A stretch of 64,000 bases of DNA. It comes from an uncultured Collinsella sp. GTDB lineage: Bacteria > Actinomycetota > Coriobacteriia > Coriobacteriales > Coriobacteriaceae. Below the pieces are notes generated by a model, which saw nothing but the letters and a program-made list of their open reading frames with translations, searched no databases and was not told where the DNA came from. The stretch spans positions 9,423 to 73,422 of the forward strand of contig UQID01000009.1 in NCBI GenBank assembly GCA_900541045.1, read 5' to 3'. Shown piece after piece: positions 1 through 9,166 of the stretch (positions within the stretch are counted from its first letter, which is position 1; the number at the start of each line of letters is the position of its first letter). A program made the position numbers and the translations under genes.

Positions 1-13
1 CTGTTCACCGCCG

Positions 14-19
14 TATAAT
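14..19 (+). promoter_or_regulatory. Candidate -10 box upstream of the yqeB-like gene
   Basis: A perfect TATAAT lies about 85 bases before the first gene. The matching -35 region would fall outside the window, so only half of the promoter can be seen. Confidence 0.4.
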
Positions 20-102
20 ACTGTGATAATAAATAATCATCAGAGTAGAGGTCGAACCGCTTTTGCTCTGCTCAAACCGTAGCACAGGGAGGTGCCCCGG
101 GA

Positions 103-897
103 ATGCTCGTTTATATTCGCGGTGCCGGCGATATCGCCACGGGCGTCGCCGCTCGCTTGGTGCGCGCTGGCGTGTCGGTCGTTATGGCCGATATCGCGGT
201 TCCCACGTGCATCCGCCGCACAATCAGTTTTTGCGAGGCCATTCGCCTGGGCGAGGTCCAGGTCGAGGGCATTCGCGCCCGCTTGGCGCAGACGCCGGCA
301 GAGGCGCTCGAGATTACCCAAGCGGGAGACGTCGCCGTTGTGGTGGACCCCCAGGCCAAGATGCTCGGCGAGCTGAAACCCGCTGCCGTGGTCGACGCGA
401 TTCTGGCTAAGCGCAACTTGGGCACCACGCGCGATATGGCTCCTGTCGTCATCGCCGTGGGGCCGGGCTTTACCGCGCCGGTCGATTGCGACGCCGTGGT
501 CGAGACCATGCGCGGGCATTTTCTGGGCCGCGTCATCACCCAGGGTTCGCCCCAGCCCAACACGGGCGTGCCAGGCATTATCGCCGGCTATGGCAAAGAG
601 CGCGTTATTCACAGCCCCGCCGCCGGCGTGTTTCGGTCCGACCGCGCAATCGGCGACATCGTGAGTGCCGGAAACGTGATTGGCTTCGCGGGCGATACGC
701 CCATGTGCACGCAGATCGATGGCTGTCTGCGCGGACTTTTGGCGAACGGCGTGCAGGTGACTGAGGGCTTTAAATGCGCCGATGTCGATCCGCGCGGCGA
801 TGCCAGCTATATCAACTACATTTCGGACAAGGCGACGTCGGTCGGCGGCGGCGTGCTCGAGGCACTCGCCATGCTCACCGATGTCTTTAGAGGATAG
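103..897 (+). CDS. YqeB-like selenium-dependent molybdenum hydroxylase accessory protein
   Basis: This 264-residue protein resembles the YqeB/EF2563 family, which occurs with selenium-dependent molybdenum hydroxylases and is thought to help mature their cofactor or selenium site. The N-terminus carries a glycine-rich nucleotide-binding motif (RGAGDIATGVA, residues 6-16). A second conserved stretch around residues 146-165 includes PQPNTGVPG. The start has a GGGAGG ribosome binding site at 89-94. The xdhC-like gene follows after 9 bases, so the two are probably co-transcribed. No hydroxylase structural gene is visible in the window. The family call is by resemblance and the biochemical role is inferred. 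Confidence 0.8.
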   Translation: MLVYIRGAGDIATGVAARLVRAGVSVVMADIAVPTCIRRTISFCEAIRLGEVQVEGIRARLAQTPAEALEITQAGDVAVVVDPQAKMLGELKPAAVVDAILAKRNLGTTRDMAPVVIAVGPGFTAPVDCDAVVETMRGHFLGRVITQGSPQPNTGVPGIIAGYGKERVIHSPAAGVFRSDRAIGDIVSAGNVIGFAGDTPMCTQIDGCLRGLLANGVQVTEGFKCADVDPRGDASYINYISDKATSVGGGVLEALAMLTDVFRG

Positions 898-906
898 AAG
901 GCGGCA

Positions 907-1950
907 ATGGAAAAGCTCGATGTTGTGAATGCGGCGCTTGCCGCCCTGCGTGCTGGCGAGACGTGCGAGCTCGTGGTCGTGGCCGGTACGGCGGGGTCAT
1001 CGCCGCGCGGTGTGGGCGCCTGGATGACTGTCTTTGCCGATGGCAGCCAGGCGGGCACCATCGGCGGCGGCAAGATTGAGCTCTTTGCGCTGGATGAGGC
1101 GCGCGAGCTCCTGAGCGCGGGACAGTCGCGTCTGGTCCGCTACACCATGGGCGGCGAGAACTCCGATACCGGCATGATCTGCGGCGGAGCCATCTGCCTG
1201 TGCTACCTGCATCTGGATGCGACTCAGGCGTCGTTGTTCCAGGAAATAGCCGACGTCTTGGCCTATCGGCGCATCGGCGACTTCGTCATCGACTTTGAGC
1301 CGTTTATCGCGAGCGCGCTCGAGGGCGATGTGGCCGAGTGCCATGGCAAGGAATCGCGCCACACCATTGCGGGCTGCCCCGGGCTTTCGCTGGTGGAGGA
1401 GGGGAGTAAGGTCACCTACACCAACGCCGCCTCCGAGATTCCCGTGGCTCACATCGAGACGCTCTGCCCCGAGGGCCTGACCTACATCTTTGGCTGTGGC
1501 CACGTGGGCGCTGCGACGGCGCGGGTGCTCACGGCGGCGGGCTTTGCCGTCGTGGCTTGCGACGACCGCCCCGGCACGCTGACCCCCGAATGGGTGCCCA
1601 ACGTCTACGATCGTCGTCTGGTCGATTACAAGAACCTGAGCAAGCAGTGCCCCATCGGCCCGCGCGACCTGGTGGTCGTCGCCACGGCGGGTCACAAGTC
1701 CGATATCGACGTGGTGATTCAGGCCATGCGCGCCAAACCCGCCTATCTGGGCTGCTTGGGCTCGCGCCGTAAGACGGCCTTTGTGCGCGCCCGCCTGGAG
1801 CAGGAGGGCTTTACGCAGGACCAGATCGACGAGCTGCACCTGCCGATCGGCGTTGCCATTCAGGCCGAGGACCCCGAGGAGATCGCCATCTCCATCGCCG
1901 CCGAGATGATCCACCTGCGCCGTACCAAACTCGTCCCCCGCAAGCGCTAG
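907..1950 (+). CDS. xdhC: XdhC/CoxI family molybdoenzyme maturation protein
   Basis: This 347-residue protein has the two-part XdhC/CoxI layout. Proteins of this family bind molybdenum cofactor and deliver the sulfurated form to xanthine dehydrogenase-type enzymes. The N-terminal domain has GSSPR (residues 30-34) and a GGG turn (53-55). The C-terminal Rossmann domain has FGCGHVG near residue 195, then GHKSD and GSRRK. It sits 9 bases after the YqeB-like gene, and the two likely form one maturation operon whose target enzyme lies elsewhere. A 57-71 bp palindrome begins 15 bases after the stop and may end the transcript, although it has no clear T-run. Confidence 0.88.
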   Translation: MEKLDVVNAALAALRAGETCELVVVAGTAGSSPRGVGAWMTVFADGSQAGTIGGGKIELFALDEARELLSAGQSRLVRYTMGGENSDTGMICGGAICLCYLHLDATQASLFQEIADVLAYRRIGDFVIDFEPFIASALEGDVAECHGKESRHTIAGCPGLSLVEEGSKVTYTNAASEIPVAHIETLCPEGLTYIFGCGHVGAATARVLTAAGFAVVACDDRPGTLTPEWVPNVYDRRLVDYKNLSKQCPIGPRDLVVVATAGHKSDIDVVIQAMRAKPAYLGCLGSRRKTAFVRARLEQEGFTQDQIDELHLPIGVAIQAEDPEEIAISIAAEMIHLRRTKLVPRKR

Positions 1951-1965
1951 TCGCATCCCCATCAA

Positions 1966-2036
1966 TAAGTTGCGGTGAAATACGGACTGTTTAAGCCTGT
2001 TGAGCCGCCAAACAGTCCCTATTTCACCGCAACTTA
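1966..2036. repeat. Palindromic repeat, family D copy 1
   Basis: Two 27-base arms (1966-1992 and 2010-2036) are complementary except at one position and enclose a 17-base loop. The arm core, AGTTGCGGTGAAAT, recurs at 36248-36314 beside the paralogous zinc-ribbon gene. The shared core at two distant sites marks a dispersed repeat rather than a chance hairpin. The remaining bases of the gap up to 2196 hold only the ribosome binding site of the next gene. Confidence 0.8.
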
Positions 2037-2196
2037 ATTGGGGTTGGTTGGATACCGAGGCTTCACTCGGCAATGTTGCGCAACAACATTTGACAATTCG
2101 CTCCTAGCATATGCTTAGAAGAGATTGCGCTCCGCCATGCACGTGGGCGCTCAAGCATGCCCGTCTTGAACGGGTACCGAACGAGGGGGAGCTTGG

Positions 2197-3393
2197 ATGT
2201 TCTGCCGAAACTGTGGGTCGAAAATCGAGGACGGAGCCCAGTTCTGCGCCGTATGCGGCGCATCCGTCGCACCAGATGATCAAGCGCAAACGGGAGGGGC
2301 GAACCCCTCGCCCGTTGATGTCGCAGCACCTACCGGGTCGCAGCAAGTTGATATGGCGGCTGAGGCGGTCGCGTCCAGCCCCAAACGTTCCAAGAAGCCG
2401 TTCATCATCGCTGCCGTCGTGGTGGCGCTGCTCGCCGTGGGTGGCGGGTCCGGTTATTACTTTGGTATCTATGCACCCGAGCAGGCGCGCGAGGCTGCCG
2501 AGCAGGAGGCCCTCGCCACAAAGCACGCCGTGCGGTTTACGGTCTCGGCCGAGGGGTGGGACACATCGGCCGGTGCGAGTAGGCTGCCGCTGCACATCAC
2601 CGGCAAGGAGGCGCGCGGCAAGAGGGTCGACGTCGTTCGCTATGTCGACAGCACGGGAGCGGGCGTCGAGCTCCGTCGCGGCAGCTATAAGGTCGAGGTC
2701 GCGGCCTCGCCCATTGCAGCCGATGGCACCATCTACGCCATGCCGGGCGAAAAGGTCGACGTCAAGGTTAGCAAGAAGGCGGAGGGCAAAAAGAGCATCG
2801 ATGCCGGCAACGTTTCGCTCGCCCCGATCGAGGCAACCGAGGTGACCGACGAGGAGGTTGCCGCCGCCAAGAAATATGCCGAGGAAGACACGGGCGCCAA
2901 GAAGGCGGGCTTTTCCTTTGATGCCGACGCGTTGGCCCAAGCGGCAACCAAGCGCCGCGATGACGCCGTAGCCGCCAAGCAAGCCGAGGAAGAGGCCAAG
3001 CGCCAGGCAGAAGAGGCAAGGCAGGCAAGAACCATCGATACGGACTACTTCACTATGGTCCTCCCCGACTGGTTCCCTATTGATGATTACGAGGTCACCG
3101 AAAGCCAGGCATCCGGCTCATTTGCCAAGTGGTTCAGGGTTCATAGGACCGGCGCGGATAAAGATGACTGCTCCGCAGACTTTTCCATTATCGTGCACGA
3201 TAACAGCTTGGGTGGTTTCGGACCTGTTTTCTTTAGAGATCTAGGCAAAACGTCGGAAGGTTACTCGGTTTGGCTTTCAGGTGGATCGGCCCATCCGGTA
3301 GAAGGCTCATACAAGCTCGAGGCAGACGATGCTTTCGGCATGCCGGCGGAAGACTACGCCAACATCCTCGCCTCCTGCGTCACGCTCAAGTAG
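2197..3393 (+). CDS. Membrane-anchored zinc-ribbon protein with extracellular domain
   Basis: This is a 398-residue protein of unknown function. A zinc ribbon starts at residue 2 (CRNCG, then CAVCG), followed by a low-complexity linker. One membrane segment lies at about residues 67-92, followed by a region containing GWDTSAGASRLPLHITGK. An alanine/glutamate/lysine-rich coiled-coil-like stretch covers about 245-275, and a separate C-terminal domain follows. The predicted topology is zinc ribbon inside, remainder outside. A paralogue at 36288-37019 shares the ribbon, membrane segment and middle domain but lacks the coiled coil and C-terminal domain. A strong GAGGGGGAG lies upstream of the start. 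The codons of the last 120 residues look less GC-biased than the rest. Confidence 0.75.
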   Translation: MFCRNCGSKIEDGAQFCAVCGASVAPDDQAQTGGANPSPVDVAAPTGSQQVDMAAEAVASSPKRSKKPFIIAAVVVALLAVGGGSGYYFGIYAPEQAREAAEQEALATKHAVRFTVSAEGWDTSAGASRLPLHITGKEARGKRVDVVRYVDSTGAGVELRRGSYKVEVAASPIAADGTIYAMPGEKVDVKVSKKAEGKKSIDAGNVSLAPIEATEVTDEEVAAAKKYAEEDTGAKKAGFSFDADALAQAATKRRDDAVAAKQAEEEAKRQAEEARQARTIDTDYFTMVLPDWFPIDDYEVTESQASGSFAKWFRVHRTGADKDDCSADFSIIVHDNSLGGFGPVFFRDLGKTSEGYSVWLSGGSAHPVEGSYKLEADDAFGMPAEDYANILASCVTLK

Positions 3394-3427
3394 TCGGCAC
3401 GCTCAAACAAAAGCAATCTCCCAAGAA

Positions 3428-3486
3428 CGGGGGAACGGATCGCTCAGAGGTTCAGTCGACCCAAGTGATCCGTTTTTCTCCGTCCC
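3428..3486. repeat. Degenerate palindromic repeat, family A
   Basis: The right arm (AGTGATCCGTTTTTCTCCGT) matches the arms of the three intact family A elements at 22159, 39637 and 51341. The left arm has lost several bases of the GGACGGAG block. It therefore appears to be a decayed copy. It lies between the zinc-ribbon gene and rplE. Confidence 0.65.
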
Positions 3487-3566
3487 GTGCGAATCAATTT
3501 GTACGGGGGAGTTGTGGAGTTGTGCAGGCAGACGAGGTTTTTCTGGAAATACGCACCCAATGCGCG

Positions 3567-3572
3567 TATAGT
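3567..3572 (+). promoter_or_regulatory. Candidate -10 box for the rplE operon
   Basis: TATAGT lies about 140 bases before rplE, with no convincing -35 hexamer at the usual distance. If used, it gives a leader of about 130 bases. Some promoter is needed here because the usual upstream ribosomal genes are absent. Confidence 0.3.
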
Positions 3573-3709
3573 ACCGATTGTTTTGTCGGCTCCTGCTGCG
3601 TCGAGTCCAAACCGCGAAATGCCATGAGCGGCGCGGATGCAGCCAGGAGGCACGAGGACAACCCATCGTGGCCACGCCCCGTGCTTAAAACCCCAAGAAG
3701 GAGTGAACA

Positions 3710-4267
3710 ATGGCAGAAGAGAAGTATGTGCCGCGTCTGAAGACCAAGTACAACAACGAGGTCAAGCAGCAGCTTCAGGACAAGTTCCAGTACGAGAACG
3801 TCATGATGATCCCCAAGTTTGAGAAGATCGTCGTGAACATGGGTGTCGGCGAGGCCGCTACCGATTCCAAGGCCATCGACGGTGCCGTGCGCGACCTGCG
3901 CGCTATCACCGGCCAGCAGCCGATGATCACCCGTGCCCGCAAGTCCATCGCTACCTTCCGCCTGCGCGCTGGTATGCCGATCGGCTGCAAGGTTACCCTG
4001 CGTGGCGACCGTATGTGGGAGTTCTTCGATCGTCTGACCTCCGTCGCGATCCCCCGTATCCGCGACTTCCGCGGCATCTCCGCCAAGAGCTTCGACGGCC
4101 GTGGTAACTTCTCCATGGGCGTCACCGAGCAGCTCATCTTCCCCGAGATCGACTTCGACTCCGTCGATCACCAGCGTGGTATGGACATCACCTTCGTGAC
4201 CACCGCCAACACCGATGAGGAGGCCAAGGCCCTTCTGGACGCCTTCGGTTTCCCGTTCAAGAAATAG
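3710..4267 (+). CDS. rplE: 50S ribosomal protein L5
   Basis: L5 binds 5S rRNA in the central protuberance of the large subunit. The 185-residue product has the expected length and family signatures, including the [11 protein letters not shown] segment near residue 40 and the [12 protein letters not shown] segment near residue 88. The start follows AAGGAG. It is the first ribosomal gene in the window. In most bacteria rplN and rplX lie directly upstream, but here a non-ribosomal gene and a repeat occupy that place, so rplE heads this part of the operon. Confidence 0.97.
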   Translation: MAEEKYVPRLKTKYNNEVKQQLQDKFQYENVMMIPKFEKIVVNMGVGEAATDSKAIDGAVRDLRAITGQQPMITRARKSIATFRLRAGMPIGCKVTLRGDRMWEFFDRLTSVAIPRIRDFRGISAKSFDGRGNFSMGVTEQLIFPEIDFDSVDHQRGMDITFVTTANTDEEAKALLDAFGFPFKK

Positions 4268-4320
4268 GTTCACCTGCCCTAAAAGCGCCGTTTCCACAAG
4301 GGGACGGCGCTTGGGGCGAA
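4268..4320 (+). promoter_or_regulatory. Structured spacer between rplE and rpsN
   Basis: A hairpin with 9-bp arms (4283-4291 and 4304-4312, AAGCGCCGT) is enclosed by further pairings GCCC/GGGC and GTTC/GAAC, closing almost the whole 80-base spacer into one helix. It has no T-run. It could be a processing or translational control element, and the role is unknown. Confidence 0.4.
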
Positions 4321-4346
4321 CAATACTCTATGTGAGGAGGATATAA

Positions 4347-4532
4347 GTGGCTAAGACATCGATGATCGTCAAGTGCAATCGCAAGCAGAAGTTCTCTACT
4401 CGTGAGTACACGCGCTGCCAGCGCTGCGGCCGTCCGCACTCTGTGTACCGCAAGTTCGGCCTGTGCCGTGTCTGCTTCCGTGAGCTTGCACTCAAGGGCG
4501 AGCTTCCCGGCGTTAAGAAGGCCAGCTGGTAA
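4347..4532 (+). CDS. rpsZ: 30S ribosomal protein S14, zinc-binding type Z
   Basis: This 61-residue S14 has the four cysteines of the zinc-containing C+ form (CQRCG near residue 24 and CRVCF near residue 39). S14 helps assemble the head of the small subunit. The gene starts at GTG, preceded by a GAGGAGG at 4334-4340. A zinc S14 within the spc operon is the ancestral arrangement, common in Firmicutes and many Actinomycetota. Confidence 0.96.
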   Translation: MAKTSMIVKCNRKQKFSTREYTRCQRCGRPHSVYRKFGLCRVCFRELALKGELPGVKKASW

Positions 4533-4651
4533 GTCACTACCAGCGTTTCAAGCATCCGTTTGGAACAGGGAAAACGCGCTAGTTAGGCTTTGCCGTTAAG
4601 GGCGGCGAAGAACCAAGAGCACGTGTTCATCAAGAACGAAGGAGAATCTGT

Positions 4652-5050
4652 ATGAACCTTACAGACCCGATCGCAGATATGCTTACGCGCATCCGTAACG
4701 CTAACTCTGTGAACAAGGCCACGGTCTCTATGCCGAGCAGCAAGAAGCTCGTCGAGATCGCTCGTGTTCTGCACGAGGAGGGCTACATCGAGGGCTACGA
4801 TGTCGAGGACACCGTTCCCCAGAAGACTCTGCACATCACGCTTAAGTATGGTCCCAAGAAGGCTAAGGTCATCAACGGCATCCGCCGCATTTCCAAGCCG
4901 GGCCTGCGTAAGTACACCGGCGTTGCCGACATGCCCCGCGTCCGCGGTGGCCTTGGTACCGCCATTATTTCCACCAGCCATGGCGTCATGACCGACCGCG
5001 ATGCTCGCAAGCACAACGTCGGCGGCGAGATCATCGCTTACGTCTGGTAA
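4652..5050 (+). CDS. rpsH: 30S ribosomal protein S8
   Basis: S8 binds helix 21 of 16S rRNA and is an early assembly protein. In E. coli it also represses the spc operon. The 132-residue product begins [17 protein letters not shown] and ends with the characteristic [12 protein letters not shown], so it is full length. It lies in standard spc order between S14 and L6. Confidence 0.97.
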   Translation: MNLTDPIADMLTRIRNANSVNKATVSMPSSKKLVEIARVLHEEGYIEGYDVEDTVPQKTLHITLKYGPKKAKVINGIRRISKPGLRKYTGVADMPRVRGGLGTAIISTSHGVMTDRDARKHNVGGEIIAYVW

Positions 5051-5083
5051 TTCGCTCGGTAGGTAGAAGGAAAGGAGATCACC

Positions 5084-5620
5084 GTGTCTCGTATCGGTAA
5101 TAAGCCTGTCCAGATTCCCGCCGGAGTCGAAGTGGCAGTCAACGGCAACAACGTTGTCGTCAAGGGCCCCAAGGGCCAGCTCGAGCTCGATGTCTTTGAG
5201 AAGCTCGCTATCAACGTCGAGGACAACGTCCTCACCGTTTCCCGTCCCGACGACGAGCGTGAGACCCGTGCCCGCCACGGCCTCACCCGCGCCCTCATCC
5301 ACAACATGGTTGTTGGCGTTTCCGAGGGCTTCGAGAAGAAGCTCGAGCTCGCCGGCGTCGGTTACCGCGTGCAGCAGAAGGGTAAGAACCTCGAGTTCTC
5401 CCTGGGCTTCTCGCACCCCGTGATCGTCGAGGCTCCCGAGGGCATCACCTTCGAGGTTCCCGACAACACCCACGTGAACGTCAAGGGTATCAACAAGCAG
5501 CAGGTCGGTCAGATCGCCGCTGAGATCCGCGGCCATCGTCCTCCCGAGCCTTACAAGGGCAAGGGTATCCACTATGTTGGCGAGCACATCCGCCGCAAGC
5601 TGGGTAAGGCCGCCAAGTAG
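5084..5620 (+). CDS. rplF: 50S ribosomal protein L6
   Basis: L6 binds 23S rRNA near the sarcin-ricin loop. The 178-residue protein is full length, starting [17 protein letters not shown] and ending with the conserved [17 protein letters not shown] region. It uses a GTG start after AAAGGAG. The next gene, rplR, follows after 75 bases that contain a hairpin. Confidence 0.97.
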   Translation: MSRIGNKPVQIPAGVEVAVNGNNVVVKGPKGQLELDVFEKLAINVEDNVLTVSRPDDERETRARHGLTRALIHNMVVGVSEGFEKKLELAGVGYRVQQKGKNLEFSLGFSHPVIVEAPEGITFEVPDNTHVNVKGINKQQVGQIAAEIRGHRPPEPYKGKGIHYVGEHIRRKLGKAAK

Positions 5621-5645
5621 TCGTAACCGACTCACTCGCATAAGA

Positions 5646-5667
5646 CCAGCACCCCGTTAGGTGCTGG
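5646..5667 (+). promoter_or_regulatory. Hairpin between rplF and rplR
   Basis: Arms of 8 bp (CCAGCACC and GGTGCTGG) enclose a 6-base loop. A short T-run follows only 11 bases later, so this is a poor intrinsic terminator. It may be an mRNA stability or processing element inside the ribosomal operon. Confidence 0.4.
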
Positions 5668-5695
5668 CAAGATCAACCTTTTTAGGAGTTTACGT

Positions 5696-6064
5696 ATGAA
5701 CAAGCATAAGGCGAAGCTGGAAGGCCTCAAGCGTCGTCAGCGTCGTGTTCGCGGCAAGGTCTCGGGTACCGCCGAGCGTCCGCGTCTTCGCGTGACCCGT
5801 ACTAACGCCAACATCTATGCCCAGATCATCGACGACAGCAAGGGCTCCAGCCTGACGCTCGTCTCCGCCTCGACCCTCGAGGCCGAGTTCAAGGGCACCC
5901 ACACCTCGAACAAGGAGGCTGCGGAGAAGGTCGGTCAGCTCGTTGGCAAGCGCGCCATCGAGGCCGGCATCACCAAGGTCGCCTTCGATCGTGGTGGCCG
6001 TATCTACCATGGCCGCGTCAAGGCCCTCGCCGACGGTGCTCGTGCCGCCGGTCTCGAGTTCTAG
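5696..6064 (+). CDS. rplR: 50S ribosomal protein L18
   Basis: L18 binds 5S rRNA together with L5. The 122-residue product has the basic N-terminus and the conserved C-terminal [20 protein letters not shown] segment. The start follows TTAGGAG. rpsE begins 14 bases after its stop, so the pair is tightly coupled. Confidence 0.97.
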   Translation: MNKHKAKLEGLKRRQRRVRGKVSGTAERPRLRVTRTNANIYAQIIDDSKGSSLTLVSASTLEAEFKGTHTSNKEAAEKVGQLVGKRAIEAGITKVAFDRGGRIYHGRVKALADGARAAGLEF

Positions 6065-6078
6065 GAGGTATGTAGCAC

Positions 6079-6603
6079 ATGGCTCGTAATCAGAAGCAGC
6101 AGCGCGAGGCCTCCGAGTTCGAGGAGCGCGTCGTTTACATCAACCGCGTGTCGAAGACCGTCAAGGGTGGTCGTCGCATGAGCCTCGTCGCTCTCGTCGT
6201 CGTTGGCGACGGCAAGGGCAACGTCGGCGTTGGCATGGGCAAGTCCGCTGAGGTGCCCCTGGCCATCTCCAAGGCGTCTCTCGATGCCAAGAAGAACATG
6301 TTCCACGTGCCGGTGACCGAGCAGGGCACCATCCCGCACGAGGTTCTCGGCCACTTTGGTGCCGGCCGCATCATCATCAAGCCCGCTGTCGAGGGTACCG
6401 GTGTTATCGCCGGCGGCGCTGTGCGTCCCCTCTTCGAGCTTGCTGGCATCAAGAACGTCCTGTCCAAGTCCCTCGGTACCGACAACGGCCTCAACATCAT
6501 CAAGGCTGCCGTCGAGGGCCTCAAGGAGCTCTCCAGCCCTGAGGACGTCGCGGCTCGCCGTGGCCTGACGGTCTCCGAGATGTTCGTCGGTAAGGAGAAC
6601 TAA
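6079..6603 (+). CDS. rpsE: 30S ribosomal protein S5
   Basis: S5 lies at the mRNA entry and decoding side of the small subunit and affects translational accuracy. The 174-residue product has the N-terminal double-stranded RNA-binding signature ([17 protein letters not shown], residues 20-34) and the conserved [20 protein letters not shown] segment. rpmD starts 2 bases after the stop. Confidence 0.97.
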   Translation: MARNQKQQREASEFEERVVYINRVSKTVKGGRRMSLVALVVVGDGKGNVGVGMGKSAEVPLAISKASLDAKKNMFHVPVTEQGTIPHEVLGHFGAGRIIIKPAVEGTGVIAGGAVRPLFELAGIKNVLSKSLGTDNGLNIIKAAVEGLKELSSPEDVAARRGLTVSEMFVGKEN

Positions 6604-6605
6604 GC

Positions 6606-6788
6606 ATGGCTGACACCATCAAGATCAAGCAGGTCCGCAGCACCAATGGTTGCAAGCAGGACCAGGTCCGTACTGTCCGTGCCCTCGGTCTCCACAGGAT
6701 CCGCGAGGTTCGCGAGATTGCTGACAACGAGTCCGTCCGCGGCATGATCTTCAAGGTCAAGCACCTTGTCGAGATTGTAGAGGAGTAG
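6606..6788 (+). CDS. rpmD: 50S ribosomal protein L30
   Basis: This 60-residue protein has the L30 length and the conserved core RALGLHRIREVREIADNESV. It is a small subunit-surface protein of the 50S particle, absent from some bacterial lineages but kept here. It is closely packed between rpsE and rplO (2- and 3-base gaps). Confidence 0.96.
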   Translation: MADTIKIKQVRSTNGCKQDQVRTVRALGLHRIREVREIADNESVRGMIFKVKHLVEIVEE

Positions 6789-6791
6789 CAA

Positions 6792-7241
6792 ATGCAGCTT
6801 CACGATCTTACTCCCGCGCCCGGTTCCACCAAGAACCGCAAGCGCGTCGGCCGTGGCAATTCTTCGGGTCACGGCACCACTTCTGGCCGCGGCCAGAAGG
6901 GCCAGGGTTCCCGCTCTGGCGGCACCAAGGGTGCCGGCTTCGAGGGTGGCCAGACTCCGCTGGCTATGCGCCTGCCCAAGCTTCCGGGCTTCCGCAACCC
7001 CCGTCGTATCGAGTACACCGCCGTTAACGTTGAGCGTCTTGAGCGTAAGTTCGAGGATGGCGCTGTGATCGACGGTGCCGCTCTTAAGGCCGCTCGCATC
7101 ACCAAGAGCGAGTTCGAGCCCGTCAAGGTGCTCGGCAATGGTGAGCTCACCAAGAAGTTCACGGTCAAGGTCGACAAGGTCAGCGCTTCTGCGCAGGCCA
7201 AGATCGAGGCCGCCGGCGGAAAGGTCGAGCTGCCGTGCTAA
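6792..7241 (+). CDS. rplO: 50S ribosomal protein L15
   Basis: L15 is a late-assembly 23S rRNA-binding protein. The 149-residue product has the long glycine/arginine-rich N-terminal extension ([18 protein letters not shown]) that threads into the subunit, and a globular C-terminus. Its stop codon overlaps the start of secY by 7 bases, which suggests translational coupling. Confidence 0.97.
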   Translation: MQLHDLTPAPGSTKNRKRVGRGNSSGHGTTSGRGQKGQGSRSGGTKGAGFEGGQTPLAMRLPKLPGFRNPRRIEYTAVNVERLERKFEDGAVIDGAALKAARITKSEFEPVKVLGNGELTKKFTVKVDKVSASAQAKIEAAGGKVELPC

Positions 7242-8521
7242 ATGGTCTTAAGAATGCTTTCCGCATCAAAGAACTGCGCGAAAAGATTCTTTTTACCATA
7301 GCTATGCTCGTCGTGTACCGCATTGGTGCGCACGTTCCTGTGCCCGGCATTCCCTTCCAGGGGATGCTGGGCCTTTTCTCGACCGGGAGCAACTCGGTCG
7401 CCGCAGGTGCTATGGCCCTCCTGAATCTTTTCTCTGGTGGCGCGTTGAGCTATGTCTCGGTGTTCTCTTTGGGCATCATGCCGTACATCACGAGCTCGAT
7501 TATCCTCCAGATGCTCCAGGCCGTCGTGCCTTCCCTGCATGAGCTTGCCCGCGAGGGCGAGGTCGGTCAGACCAAGATTACGCAGTATTCGCGTTACCTC
7601 ACCTTGGCTCTGGCTATCCTCAACTCCGTGGGTTACCTCTTCCTCTTTAAGAGCTTCGGCATTAGCTTCAACGGTGCCGGTGCTCCCGAGATCATCTTTG
7701 ACCTCATGATCGTCGGTACGCTCACCGCGGGCGCCATGCTGATCATGTGGATTGGTGAGCTCATCACCCAGCGCGGTATCGGCAATGGCATGTCGCTGAT
7801 CATCTTCGCGAACATCATGGCCGGTCTTCCGCAGGCGATCTTCTCCAGCACTGAGGGTAACGCCGGTGGCATCATCACCATGGTGATCATCTGCGCCATC
7901 ATCTTGCTGGTCATCCCGCTGATCGTTTTCCTTGAGCGCGGCCAGCGCCGCATCCCGGTCTCCTACGCCAAGCGCGTCGTGGGCCGTCGCATGATGGGTG
8001 GCCAGACCACCTACCTGCCCATCAAGGTCAACACCGCGGGCGTCGTGCCGATCATCTTTGCTTCGGCGCTGCTGTACTTCCCGGCCCAGATTGCCGTGTT
8101 CTTCCCCGGCATCGGCTGGATTCAGGCAGTTGCCTCTGCGCTTTCGACCGGTTGGCTCAACTGGGTGCTTAACGTTGTCCTCATCGTGTTCTTCGCCTAC
8201 TTCTACACCTCCATGGTGTTCAACCCCGATGACACGGCCGACAACCTTAAGAAGCAGGGCGGCTTTATTCCGGGCGTCCGTCCGGGTAGGGCCACCGCGG
8301 CCTACATCAAGAACGCGCTCAACAAGATTACGCTTCCCAGCGCTGTCTTCTTGGCGCTCATCGCTATTGTGCCTTCGATCATCTTCTCCTTCACGGGTAA
8401 CCATCTGATCCAGGCATTTGGCGGCACGTCCATCCTCATCATGGTCGGCGTCGTGCTCGACACGGTCGATAAGCTCGAAGGCCAGATCAAGATGTATGAT
8501 TACGATGGATTCTTTAAATAG
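7235..8521 (+). CDS. secY: Protein translocase subunit SecY
   Basis: SecY forms the protein-conducting channel of the Sec translocon in the cytoplasmic membrane, working with SecE, SecG and SecA (secA is at 29.1 kb). The 428 residues show about ten hydrophobic segments. Conserved signatures include [15 protein letters not shown] near residue 85 and the cytoplasmic [11 protein letters not shown] loop near residue 345. The GTG start at 7235 lies inside the end of rplO, with GGAAAGG as ribosome binding site. Confidence 0.97.
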   Translation: MLNGLKNAFRIKELREKILFTIAMLVVYRIGAHVPVPGIPFQGMLGLFSTGSNSVAAGAMALLNLFSGGALSYVSVFSLGIMPYITSSIILQMLQAVVPSLHELAREGEVGQTKITQYSRYLTLALAILNSVGYLFLFKSFGISFNGAGAPEIIFDLMIVGTLTAGAMLIMWIGELITQRGIGNGMSLIIFANIMAGLPQAIFSSTEGNAGGIITMVIICAIILLVIPLIVFLERGQRRIPVSYAKRVVGRRMMGGQTTYLPIKVNTAGVVPIIFASALLYFPAQIAVFFPGIGWIQAVASALSTGWLNWVLNVVLIVFFAYFYTSMVFNPDDTADNLKKQGGFIPGVRPGRATAAYIKNALNKITLPSAVFLALIAIVPSIIFSFTGNHLIQAFGGTSILIMVGVVLDTVDKLEGQIKMYDYDGFFK

Positions 8522-8539
8522 GCTAGAGGAGGATTGCTC

Positions 8540-9166
8540 ATGAACCTCGTATTGCTCGGAGCTCCGGGTGCCGGTAAGGGCACCGTCGCACAGGAGCTCG
8601 TCGCCGAGTTTGGCGTCGCTCACATTTCCACGGGCGACCTGCTGCGTGCTGCCGTCAAGGGTGGCACCGAGCTTGGTATTCAGGCTAAGAAGTACATGGA
8701 CGCCGGCGAGCTCGTTCCCGACCAGCTCGTGATCGACCTTGTCAAGGAGCGCCTTGCCGCCGATGACGCCCAGCAGGGCTTCATCCTCGATGGCTTCCCG
8801 CGCAACACCGCCCAGGCTGTGACGCTCGATTCCGAGCTCTCCGCCATGGGTCGCGAGATCGACTGCGCCCTTCTGGTTGACGTGGCCCCCGAGGTCATCA
8901 TCGACCGTCTGTCTTCGCGTCGCACCTGCCGCGCCTGCGGTTACACCGGAACCGCTGCCGATGCTACCTGCCCCAAGTGTGGTGGCGAGATGTATCAGCG
9001 CGACGACGACAAGCCTGAGACCATCAAGAACCGTCTCGACGTCTACGAGAAGTCCACGAGTCCGCTCGTCGACTACTATCGTGGCCAGGGTCTGCTCAAG
9101 TCGGTCAATGGTGACCAGGCTCGCGAGACCGTGTACGGGGATGTCAAAGAGGCTCTCGGTCTATGA
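8540..9166 (+). CDS. adk: Adenylate kinase
   Basis: Adenylate kinase interconverts ATP, AMP and ADP in the cytoplasm. The P-loop GAPGAGKGT lies at residues 7-15. The LID domain has four cysteines (CRACG and CPKCG, about residues 130-152), so this is the zinc-binding long form. The ATG at 8540 is preferred over an in-frame TTG at 8534 because GAGGAGG ends at 8532, leaving normal spacing only for the ATG. The product is 208 residues. The stop overlaps the map start (ATGA). Confidence 0.96.
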   Translation: MNLVLLGAPGAGKGTVAQELVAEFGVAHISTGDLLRAAVKGGTELGIQAKKYMDAGELVPDQLVIDLVKERLAADDAQQGFILDGFPRNTAQAVTLDSELSAMGREIDCALLVDVAPEVIIDRLSSRRTCRACGYTGTAADATCPKCGGEMYQRDDDKPETIKNRLDVYEKSTSPLVDYYRGQGLLKSVNGDQARETVYGDVKEALGL

